This document shows positions 1-7,548 of a stretch of DNA of 45,330 bases, piece by piece. Made by a program: the position numbers and the translations under genes. The stretch's first letter is position 1; every line of letters begins with the position of its first letter. The notes beneath the pieces were generated by a model. The model ran no database searches and was not told where the DNA came from. It was given only the letters and a program-made list of their open reading frames with translations. This DNA comes from an uncultured Alphaproteobacteria bacterium (GTDB taxonomy: Bacteria; Pseudomonadota; Alphaproteobacteria; RF32; CAG-239). The stretch covers positions 1-45,330 of the forward strand of contig CALXZJ010000010.1 of NCBI GenBank assembly GCA_944393235.1. The letters run 5' to 3'.

Positions 1-1
1 T

Positions 2-34
2 GGCGCCGGTGTTGTTTCCAAAATCTTGAAGTAA
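2..34 (+). CDS. C-terminal end of an unidentified protein cut by the window edge
   Basis: An open frame runs in from the left edge and ends GAGVVSKILK followed by TAA. It is followed directly by a strong terminator hairpin, which supports it being the true end of a plus-strand gene. Ten residues are too few to name the family. The reading is inferred only from the frame and the terminator that follows. Confidence 0.4.
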   Translation, partial: GAGVVSKILK

Positions 35-68
35 GATTTACAAAACAACTCAAAGCAAACAAAAAAAA

Positions 69-96
69 TTCCCGAAATAATTCGGGAATTTTTTTT
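69..96. terminator. Rho-independent terminator
   Basis: An 8-bp perfect stem (TTCCCGAA / TTCGGGAA) with a 4-nt loop is followed by eight T and preceded by eight A. It can therefore work in both directions, ending the plus-strand gene at the left edge and the minus-strand pilin-like gene. Confidence 0.85.
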
Positions 97-192
97 ATAA
101 ATTAACCTGTGGTAAAATGAAACTCCACCAGCTCACGCCGGTGGAGTTTCATTACATGTCTTACAGAAAGCCCCGACTTTACTGCGAGATAT

Positions 193-870
193 CTATAAAT
201 CCTTTTTATAATATGCTACAGCTAAAAGACAATAATCTAAATCCTCTTTATTACATGTATTACAAAAATTTGCAAGATACTCTAAAGATAAATTTTCCAA
301 GCAATGTCCATATTTTCGATCGTATTCCGTACATGTATCATTAATTTTGATACCTTGCGAGCCATCACCTTCAGTACCGATTTTGGAGATAGTTATTGAA
401 TAAATATAAGATTGAAAAAGTTGAAAAAGCTGTATTATATTAATGCATTGATCAGTAAAAAGGTCACTTTCTATACTCTTTATTAAGAGTCTTAAATATG
501 TTACGCGTCTTGATGTCGGTTCAGTATAATAAGCAATTTCTATCTCATTGCCAAATATATCATATACATAATTTGTGACACCATCATGTATCATCTCGTC
601 TGGTATAATCTTCATTTTGATGTAATAGGGAATTAACATTTTGCCGGCATAATTGGTTGAAACCGGTGCTGAAAATTTTTCAGCAGTAATAATACTATTG
701 TTTAGAAGTTCTGAAATTTGAGTTCGTTGCTTATTAAGCTTATACTTCATCATTGCTTTAGAGTAACCGGAAATAACACCGACGCTTAACACGCCAATAA
801 TTGCTAAAACCCCCAACATCTCAACCATACTTCTACCATTTTCACGCATAATTTTCTCCCCAAACTGCAA
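193..870 (-). CDS. Type IV pilin-like (pseudopilin) protein, copy 1
   Basis: This 225-residue protein has a class III (prepilin peptidase) signal. A short basic leader MQFGEKIMRENG ends in Gly, and the mature chain would start RSMVE, placing Glu at position 5 as in type IV pilins. A hydrophobic helix (LGVLAIIGVLSVG) follows. The rest is a soluble domain with several cysteines near the C-terminus and no family I recognise. The first 60 or so residues and the upstream DNA are almost the same as in the gene ending at 27469, while the C-terminal domains differ completely. It probably lies in the inner membrane or in a pilus/secretion fibre. No pilus assembly genes are nearby, so its machinery must be encoded elsewhere. 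Confidence 0.8.
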   Translation of the reverse strand: MQFGEKIMRENGRSMVEMLGVLAIIGVLSVGVISGYSKAMMKYKLNKQRTQISELLNNSIITAEKFSAPVSTNYAGKMLIPYYIKMKIIPDEMIHDGVTNYVYDIFGNEIEIAYYTEPTSRRVTYLRLLIKSIESDLFTDQCINIIQLFQLFQSYIYSITISKIGTEGDGSQGIKINDTCTEYDRKYGHCLENLSLEYLANFCNTCNKEDLDYCLLAVAYYKKDL

Positions 871-890
871 AATAAATGTATTTACGCGGT

Positions 891-918
891 ATTCTAAACC
901 GTTTTTTTTTTTTGCAAT
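891..918 (-). promoter_or_regulatory. Candidate promoter with a 12-T homopolymer in the spacer
   Basis: On the minus strand a TTGCAA-like -35 and a TAGAAT -10 are separated by about 15-17 nt, most of which is part of a run of twelve A (T on the plus strand, 902-913). The same arrangement, with the same tract length, precedes the second pilin-like gene. Promoter activity is inferred from sequence only. Confidence 0.5.
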
Positions 919-960
919 TTTAAAGAGTCTGGTGGGGATAAGTTTCTACTTATTATTTAC

Positions 961-1095
961 TGTCATGCCACTGCCGAGCGGTGCTCGGCAGTTCAGGCAT
1001 CTCTTCTCATACGTGCGGCAGCCGCCTAACCTCGAGTGCTTACGCACTCTCAAGGCGTGACGGAAAGGAAAGTACGACAGACGCCTTAACCGCCG
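961..1095 (+). repeat. Dispersed intergenic repeat with a perfect hairpin, copy A
   Basis: The 43-nt segment 961-1003 also occurs at 28250-28292. It contains a perfect 9-bp hairpin (CTGCCGAGC, GGT, GCTCGGCAG). A second shared block, CAGACGCCTTAACCGCCG, occurs at 1078-1095 and 28309-28326. Between them, 1029-1073 resembles the reverse complement of 4138-4188. The pattern fits a small mosaic, non-coding repeat family spread between genes. An open frame across this stretch has no family resemblance and I treat it as a shadow. Confidence 0.7.
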
Positions 1096-1128
1096 CATTT
1101 TCATACAAAGAAAAGCTAAAACATTTTT

Positions 1129-1866
1129 TTAATAAAAACTCGATTTTGTTGCCGGCTTGTCATAAGCAGGAATTTGCCGAACAGCAACTAATTTTTGATA
1201 CATTTTACCGCCATAAACTTTTTTCCGCCAAGAAAAATATTCCCGTTTTTTGGCATAACTATCAATACCTCGTTTCCACATACTTTCAGCAAAAGGTTGA
1301 TATAAACGATTAAACGGTTTAATCAAAAAACGCAGCAAATTCCATTTTGCCGGTTCATGATAATCCACAAAAATAACCTTTCCGCCTTCTTCCACACTTT
1401 CCAGCGCATTATTGATAACTTTTGACTTAGTCATCGGCGGCAACTCATGCAATAACATATAGCAAATTACCGTATCAAACTTTTCACCCATTGGCCGGCT
1501 GCCGTCATGTGAACGAAAGTCAATATTTTGATAAATTTCTTTACTTCGACAACGTTCCAATTGCTGCGGGCAAACATCTATAATAACATACTTACCATAT
1601 GCACCGATTTTTTCAGCCACCGCTTCAATTTGCCGACCAAAAGTACACCCAATCTGCAAGACCTTGCTATTTGTACTGATTTCCTTAACCACATCATCAA
1701 CCAATCGGTTTTGAAACCCCCATGTCATCAATGTCACAATACGTTCATCATCCAAATAACGGGATACTTTTTCATTTTCATAAATTTTGCCGTAAATTTC
1801 CCGAACATAAGCAGGAATTTTAACAGCTTTAGAGCTTTTAACTAAATTATATTTTTTTGCCGGCAT
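1129..1866 (-). CDS. rquA: Rhodoquinone biosynthesis methyltransferase-like protein RquA
   Basis: RquA converts ubiquinone to rhodoquinone, the low-potential quinone used for fumarate reduction without oxygen. The 245-residue protein has the RquA pattern on a class I SAM-methyltransferase fold: an N-terminal YVREIYGKIYENEKVSRYLD block, the glycine-rich VLQIGCTFGRQ motif in place of the usual GxGxG, VIIDVCPQQLERC, and the distinctive VIFVDYHEPAKWNLLRFL stretch near residue 170. A GGAGA ribosome site lies 8 nt before the ATG. The gene starts 14 nt after the response regulator stops, so the two are probably cotranscribed. Assignment is by remembered family motifs; another UbiE-like methyltransferase is the alternative. 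Confidence 0.78.
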   Translation of the reverse strand: MPAKKYNLVKSSKAVKIPAYVREIYGKIYENEKVSRYLDDERIVTLMTWGFQNRLVDDVVKEISTNSKVLQIGCTFGRQIEAVAEKIGAYGKYVIIDVCPQQLERCRSKEIYQNIDFRSHDGSRPMGEKFDTVICYMLLHELPPMTKSKVINNALESVEEGGKVIFVDYHEPAKWNLLRFLIKPFNRLYQPFAESMWKRGIDSYAKKREYFSWRKKVYGGKMYQKLVAVRQIPAYDKPATKSSFY

Positions 1867-1880
1867 CTTGCATTCTCCGC

Positions 1881-2570
1881 TTACAAATTAACTTCTTCCT
1901 TGGAAATATAACCATTTTTAACCGCCTCCATAACTGCGGCTGTCCGATTATTAACACCCAAAATTTTTAAGATAACCGTCACATGTACCTTAACCGTACC
2001 TTCTGTCAATCCTAGTTCATAGGCAATCAACTTATTTGATAAACCTTTGGCAATACACTTAACCACTTCTATCTGGCGCGGTGTCAATTTTTTAGCTGAC
2101 TTATGAGTCGTATGTTCATCCGACAAAGTTTGCAATGTCTTAATTTCCTGATTAATTTCCTTATTATTAACAGCATTATCCAACAGCTCATGCGGAATAT
2201 AAACCCCGCCGGCGCGTACCAAATTAATAGCGCTTAACATCACCGCATTAGAAGAAGATTTCGGAATATAACCGGAAACGCCAACCTCCAAAGTTTTTTG
2301 TAAAATTTCTTTATCAAACACCGCCGAAACAATAATAATCGGTGTTTCCCCAACAAATTGATGAATACGGTTTAATGCTTCAAGCCAATTTGCACCCGGC
2401 ATAGCCAAATCCGTAACAATCAAATCAAAATTTTTATATTTTTCCAGTTGGGTAAAAATTTCCGTATAATTTTTTGCCAAAACAATGTCCGCATCTTGAA
2501 ATTCGGACTTCAAAATAAACTCCAACCCATTTAAAAACAGTTCATGATCATCTGCAATAAGTATCTTCAA
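1881..2570 (-). CDS. NarL/FixJ-family response regulator (LuxR-type DNA-binding domain)
   Basis: The receiver domain starts KILIADDHE, giving the acidic pair, with phospho-acceptor Asp54 in DLIVTDLAMPG and Lys104 in GYIPKSS. A LuxR-type helix-turn-helix occupies about residues 160-220 (LTPRQIEVVKCIAKGLSNK, then GLTEGTVKVHV). The best start is a TTG at 2570: AAGGAGA lies 7 nt upstream and translation begins directly with the receiver. The next upstream ATG would add about 42 residues with no homology. This start overlaps the end of rsmE by 23 nt. No cognate histidine kinase is in the window. Position just before rquA suggests, but does not show, a link to respiration or oxygen supply. Confidence 0.85.
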   Translation of the reverse strand: MKILIADDHELFLNGLEFILKSEFQDADIVLAKNYTEIFTQLEKYKNFDLIVTDLAMPGANWLEALNRIHQFVGETPIIIVSAVFDKEILQKTLEVGVSGYIPKSSSNAVMLSAINLVRAGGVYIPHELLDNAVNNKEINQEIKTLQTLSDEHTTHKSAKKLTPRQIEVVKCIAKGLSNKLIAYELGLTEGTVKVHVTVILKILGVNNRTAAVMEAVKNGYISKEEVNL

Positions 2571-3330
2571 CTGGCTTCTCCTTTTTATCTGTGGTTGCCG
2601 CCCAATCGCCGCATAATGCCTGCCAACAGGAAAGTCCGGCGACTGCAGCGGTTTCTGCCCGTAAAATTCTACGCCCCAACGATATACCGCAAGCATAAGG
2701 CAGTTTCCTCAAAATTTCCAGTTCTTTTTGAGAAAATCCACCTTCAGGACCAATCAACAAGCCTGCCGGTTCTCCGGCAAATTTTGGCATAACATCTGCC
2801 GCAGCTGCCCCTCGCCCGGTTTCATCAAAATAAAACAAAATTCTTTTTTCCTGCCAATCTTTTAAGACCTTTTTCAACTCAACTGCCGATTCTAATTCTG
2901 GAATATCTTGACGTCGACATTGTTCAGCGGCTTCAATTATCAAATTTTGCAAACGATCTGGCCGCACCTTTGCCGCTGTTGTATATTCAGTCATAATCGG
3001 CACAATTTTTGCAGCCCCGAGTTCCACCGCTTTGGATACCACAAAATCCGTCTGATCTTTTTTAAGCGGCGCAAACATCAACCAAACATCGAGTCCTTTT
3101 TCAAAAGGCATAAATTGTTTTTGGATTGAAAGAACACATTTTTTTTTGCTGCTTTCAGCAACAACAGCCTCAAACTCTCCGTCTTTGCCATTAAAAACAA
3201 AAACCTCATCATTGGTTTTAAGGCGCAAAACATTTTGCAAATAATGCGCCTGACATTCTTGGCAAACAACAAAAACGCCGTCACTTAAATCGGCATCAAT
3301 ATAAAGACGTATTCTGTTTTTTTTGCTCAA
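2548..3330 (-). CDS. rsmE: 16S rRNA (uracil-1498-N3)-methyltransferase RsmE
   Basis: RsmE methylates U1498 of 16S rRNA in the assembled small subunit. The protein is 260 residues, close to the family's usual 240-250. It shows the N-terminal PUA-like part (RLYIDADL, LRLKTNDEVFVFNGKDGEFEA) and the SPOUT knot motifs LLIGPEGGFSQKELE and SLGRRILRAETA. It appears to be the first gene of a minus-strand operon with the response regulator and rquA. The C-terminal tail after SCWQALCGDW is short and unconserved and is the part overlapped by the next gene. Confidence 0.93.
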   Translation of the reverse strand: MSKKNRIRLYIDADLSDGVFVVCQECQAHYLQNVLRLKTNDEVFVFNGKDGEFEAVVAESSKKKCVLSIQKQFMPFEKGLDVWLMFAPLKKDQTDFVVSKAVELGAAKIVPIMTEYTTAAKVRPDRLQNLIIEAAEQCRRQDIPELESAVELKKVLKDWQEKRILFYFDETGRGAAAADVMPKFAGEPAGLLIGPEGGFSQKELEILRKLPYACGISLGRRILRAETAAVAGLSCWQALCGDWAATTDKKEKPVEDTYCR

Positions 3331-3431
3331 TTCGGCCTCAAAATATCTTCTGTATAATTATGTGAATTAACTACACATTACCCAAAGATGTGTTAAAGAA
3401 TAAATAACATCAACCAAATAAACGAGAAAAA

Positions 3432-4094
3432 ATGATTATCACCATCGACGGACCGGCCGCAGCCGGAAAAGGAACCTTAGCGGCAGCACTTGCCAAACAT
3501 TATAAACTTGCTTATTTTGACACCGGCATGGTATATCGAGCTGTTGGTCTGCAAATGGTTTTACAAAATCTCGACCTAACAGATGAAGCCGCCGCCGAAA
3601 AAGTTGCCCAACAACTCACTTTTGAAAAGATGATGGAATTATCCCATCATCCTGACTTTCGTTCAGATATTGGCGGGCAAGCAGCTTCTAAAGTATCTGT
3701 TTTTCCCAAAGTTCGCGCTGCACTATTAAAAATGCAGCAAGATTTTTCCTTAAAACCGGTATTTGCTAACGGCACACCGGCAAATGGCGCCGTTTACGAC
3801 GGTCGCGACACTGGCACCGTTGTCTGCCCGCATGCCGACATCAAATTTTTTGTAACCGCTTCAATGACAGTCCGTGCCGAACGTCGCTATAAAGAATTTG
3901 CAGCCAAAGGCATCAACACAACTTATGAAAAAGTTTTGCAAGATATGGTTGAACGCGACAAACGCGATTCGGAACGTAGCACCGCACCGCTAAAACCGGC
4001 AGAAGATGCCATTATCCTTGACACCTCAACTATGGATACCGAACAAGAAATTGCCGCTGCCATTAAAATTATAGAAGCCCAAAAAAGTATTTAA
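3432..4094 (+). CDS. cmk: Cytidylate (CMP/dCMP) kinase
   Basis: Cmk phosphorylates CMP and dCMP with ATP in pyrimidine nucleotide synthesis. The P-loop ITIDGPAAAGKGTLA is at the N-terminus, followed by AYFDTGMVYRAVG, the YDGRDTGTVVCPHADIKFFV block and the arginine-rich RAERRYKE and RDKRDSERS lid segments. Its length of 220 residues is normal. It is transcribed divergently from rsmE across a 100-nt gap. A long intergenic region separates it from gap, so it is probably monocistronic. Confidence 0.95.
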   Translation: MIITIDGPAAAGKGTLAAALAKHYKLAYFDTGMVYRAVGLQMVLQNLDLTDEAAAEKVAQQLTFEKMMELSHHPDFRSDIGGQAASKVSVFPKVRAALLKMQQDFSLKPVFANGTPANGAVYDGRDTGTVVCPHADIKFFVTASMTVRAERRYKEFAAKGINTTYEKVLQDMVERDKRDSERSTAPLKPAEDAIILDTSTMDTEQEIAAAIKIIEAQKSI

Positions 4095-4137
4095 CGTACC
4101 CTGCCCGCATTTCCAACCACCACACCAACGCCGAGAG

Positions 4138-4188
4138 ACTCCTTTCCTCATCACGCGCCTTGAGAGGGCGCAAGTACTTGAGAGAAGG
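4138..4188 (-). repeat. Dispersed intergenic repeat, copy C (inverted)
   Basis: Read on the minus strand this segment resembles 1029-1073 (shared words include CTCAAGGCG, CGTGA and GGAAAGGA), with scattered differences. It lies in a 350-nt gene-free stretch between cmk and gap. The rest of that stretch (about 4189-4298) shows no gene or clear structure. Similarity was judged by eye. Confidence 0.5.
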
Positions 4189-4298
4189 CACAACCGAGAT
4201 GCACGAGCGTTGTGAAGTTTGTGTTTCCCGATCCACCGCTTGTTACATGAACATTGCTTTTGGAAAATGAAATCCTGCTTACTTGTTGCATTTTTAAC

Positions 4299-4326
4299 TT
4301 GAAAATTTAATCTTTAATGCTAAATT
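4299..4326 (+). promoter_or_regulatory. Candidate sigma-70-type promoter for gap
   Basis: TTGAAA and TAAATT are spaced by 16 nt, about 120 nt upstream of the gap start codon. This would give a leader of roughly 110 nt containing the paired elements described in the next entry. Confidence 0.45.
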
Positions 4327-4351
4327 AGCAACCGATTAAAAGTTTTTTTAT

Positions 4352-4413
4352 GCCCGTGCGGGGCTGTCCGCACACCCTTTGCCGCCACATTGTCTTTAAT
4401 AAAACCGGCAAAG
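4352..4413 (+). promoter_or_regulatory. Structured 5' leader of gap
   Basis: Two stems can form: GTGCGG/CCGCAC (4356-4361 with 4368-4373) and CTTTGCCG/CGGCAAAG (4377-4384 with 4406-4413). The second is followed, after seven nucleotides, by six T just before the AAGGA ribosome site. It could be an attenuator or an mRNA-stabilising leader. It matches no riboswitch family that I recognise. Confidence 0.35.
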
Positions 4414-4441
4414 GCGCAACTTTTTTATTTATAAGGAATGA

Positions 4442-5452
<1,011 letters not shown>

Positions 5453-5465
5453 GCTTTAAATTTTT

Positions 5466-5527
5466 CCCCGTCAGGCATCTGCTTTTGTTTTTTTAACATG
5501 AGTTTATGCCGACGGGGTGTTTTTTTT
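5466..5527 (+). terminator. Terminator-like hairpin between gap and pgk
   Basis: CCCCGTC plus GGCAT pair with ATGCC plus GACGGGG around a 27-nt loop, with one bulged A, followed by TGTTTTTTTT. It ends 19 nt before the pgk start codon. Because it sits between two genes of one pathway it may terminate only part of the transcripts and set a gap:pgk ratio. Confidence 0.65.
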
Positions 5528-5546
5528 ATCAGAGGAAATTTTTAAT

Positions 5547-6758
5547 ATGCAACAATACAGAACGCTTGAAGATTTAGATAATTTGAACGGCAAAGTCGTG
5601 ATGCTGCGCGCCGACTTAAACGTGCCGATGGATGAAAATTTTAAGGTTACCAACAACGCGCGAATTGTCCGCACGGTGCCGACCATTAAATATTTGATGG
5701 ACAAAGGCGCCAAAGTGGTGGTGATTTCACACTTTGGTCGTCCGGAAGGCAAAGGGGATATGAAAAACTCGTTAAAACACGTCGCCCCCGAATTGCAAAA
5801 AGCCTTGGGCAAAAAGGTGGTGTTTGTGGACGACTGCATCGGCGAAAAAGTTGAGCACGCCGTTAAAACCATGAACGATGACGAGGTCTTGCTCCTTGAA
5901 AACCTGCGCTTTTATGACGAAGAGAAAAAAGGCAATGCCGAATGGGCTCAAAAACTGGTCAAGCCAGCCGATGTTTATGTCTCAGATGCATTTTCCACCG
6001 CGCACCGCGCCCATGCTTCCATGGTAGCGGCAGCCGAACAGATTCCTTCGGTTATGGGCTTGCTGATGGAAGAAGAAGTCAACGCTTTAACCAAAGGTTT
6101 GAACAATCCGGAACGCCCGCTTATGGCCATCGTCGGCGGTTCAAAGGTTTCCACAAAACTGGATTTATTGAACAATTTGGTTAAAAAAGTCAACAAACTG
6201 GTCATCTCCGGCGGCATGGCGCACACTTTCTTAAAGGCCAAAGGATATGACGCCATTAATACCAGCAACTCTTTGGTACAAATGGATATGCTTGATACCG
6301 CCAAAGAAATTATGGCAACAGCTGAAGCCAACAACTGCGAAATCATTTTGCCGGTTGATGTTGTCGCCGCCAAAGAATTCAAACCAAATGCCGAGCATAT
6401 GACGGTTGATTTGGAACACATTCCGGCGGAAGGCTGGGAGTTGTTGGATGTCGGCGAAAAGACCATCGCCCAGATTAATGCCAAGTTGGAAGAATGCAAA
6501 ACCCTTGTATGGAACGGACCTTTAGGCGTGTTTGAGATGAAACCGTTTGACAACGCCACCAACAAGGTTGCGCAAAAAGCCGCTGAATTGACCGAAGCCG
6601 GAAAGCTTACCTCGGTTGCCGGTGGCGGCGATACGGTTTCGGCTCTGGCAAATGCTGGCGTTGAACACAAATTTACTTACATTTCAACCGCGGGCGGTGC
6701 TTTCTTAGAATGGATGGAAGGCAAAGAGCTGCCAGGCGTAGCCGTGATGAAAAAATAA
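5547..6758 (+). CDS. pgk: Phosphoglycerate kinase
   Basis: Pgk makes ATP from 1,3-bisphosphoglycerate in glycolysis. The N-terminal substrate motif VMLRADLNVPMDE, the hinge region, and the C-terminal nucleotide motifs WNGPLGVFE and VAGGGDTVSAL are all present. The start chosen is the ATG after AGAGGAAA. An in-frame ATG 30 nt upstream lies inside the terminator hairpin and would add an unrelated extension. The 403-residue length is typical. Confidence 0.97.
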   Translation: MQQYRTLEDLDNLNGKVVMLRADLNVPMDENFKVTNNARIVRTVPTIKYLMDKGAKVVVISHFGRPEGKGDMKNSLKHVAPELQKALGKKVVFVDDCIGEKVEHAVKTMNDDEVLLLENLRFYDEEKKGNAEWAQKLVKPADVYVSDAFSTAHRAHASMVAAAEQIPSVMGLLMEEEVNALTKGLNNPERPLMAIVGGSKVSTKLDLLNNLVKKVNKLVISGGMAHTFLKAKGYDAINTSNSLVQMDMLDTAKEIMATAEANNCEIILPVDVVAAKEFKPNAEHMTVDLEHIPAEGWELLDVGEKTIAQINAKLEECKTLVWNGPLGVFEMKPFDNATNKVAQKAAELTEAGKLTSVAGGGDTVSALANAGVEHKFTYISTAGGAFLEWMEGKELPGVAVMKK

Positions 6759-6783
6759 TTTCCTGATAAAAGGGCGTTATATT

Positions 6784-6813
6784 AAAAAGGAGCTTGTTTC
6801 AAGCTCCTTTTTT
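6784..6813. terminator. Bidirectional Rho-independent terminator
   Basis: The stem AAAAAGGAGCTTG / CAAGCTCCTTTTTT with a 4-nt centre lies between the convergent pgk and methyltransferase genes and has T runs on both strands. Confidence 0.85.
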
Positions 6814-6830
6814 GTGGATTTAATGCCACA

Positions 6831-7529
6831 TTATCGTTTACGAGCAATACAAAAAATATTTTTTCCGCATATCTTTCCAAACGTTAAAATATCTGTCAGA
6901 CGGCTTAGCGGAAAAATAATTCTGTCAAAGAAAACCAACGCCCGAGGATTGATTTTTCCACCTTTATCACCAATCAATTTATAGAGCAAAGTCACCCAAA
7001 AACCGGCAAAATCGACATAGCGGCATTGTTCTATGACAAAACCTGACTGCAGTAATAACGACATAAGCCGAGGACGAGTGTATCTTCGATAATGACCGAC
7101 TTTTTTATCCATGGACGAATAAAGACATTGAAAAGCCGGAAGATAAAGCAGCAACACACCATCGGCGTTTAATTTATCATTTAAAATTTTGAGAATTAAA
7201 GCATCTTCTTTGATATGTTCCAAAACATTATACGAATATATTAAATCTACCGTTCGGTCAAAATCACCAATATCCGTATAGAGTTTTAATTTATCATTGT
7301 TTTGATAAAATTTTTGCAAGTTGTCTGCTTTTTCTATGCAACAAATTCTTTCCCCCCCCCCTAGATTTTCGGCAATTTCCGCAGCAAACAGACCTGTTCC
7401 GGCGCCAAAATCCATAATTTTTTCGGCTTTATTTTTCCTAATTTCCTTCAATGCCAGATTAAGCAAAAACCGGTTGTAGTTTTTTGCAAGTTTCATTGTT
7501 TGTAAATTGTCTTCACCCGAATAATCCAT
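6831..7529 (-). CDS. Class I SAM-dependent methyltransferase with a poly-G tract
   Basis: The 232-residue protein has the SAM-binding motif IMDFGAGTGLFAAEIA, the acidic CIEKAD that follows it, and the post-core VGHYRRYTRPRLMSLLLQSGF stretch often seen in methyltransferases of polysaccharide or glycolipid loci. It is the last gene of the glycan operon, so a sugar, polyprenyl or lipid-linked glycan substrate is likely but unproven. Codons for Leu-Gly-Gly-Gly-Glu contain ten consecutive G (7352-7361 on the plus strand as C), at about residue 57. A slip of one base there would truncate the protein before most of the catalytic domain. Confidence 0.82.
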   Translation of the reverse strand: MDYSGEDNLQTMKLAKNYNRFLLNLALKEIRKNKAEKIMDFGAGTGLFAAEIAENLGGGERICCIEKADNLQKFYQNNDKLKLYTDIGDFDRTVDLIYSYNVLEHIKEDALILKILNDKLNADGVLLLYLPAFQCLYSSMDKKVGHYRRYTRPRLMSLLLQSGFVIEQCRYVDFAGFWVTLLYKLIGDKGGKINPRALVFFDRIIFPLSRLTDILTFGKICGKNIFCIARKR

Positions 7530-7548
7530 TTGTTAAATCCTTTATATC

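Noticed and set aside
981..1313. Open frame of 110 codons across the intergenic repeat and the end of rquA
   Set aside because: It is mostly repeat DNA and antisense to rquA. Copy B of the repeat does not keep the same frame beyond the shared block.
5975..6670. Minus-strand open frame of 231 codons opposite pgk
   Set aside because: It is a shadow of pgk with no homology and no ribosome site. The long open run follows from pgk codon use.
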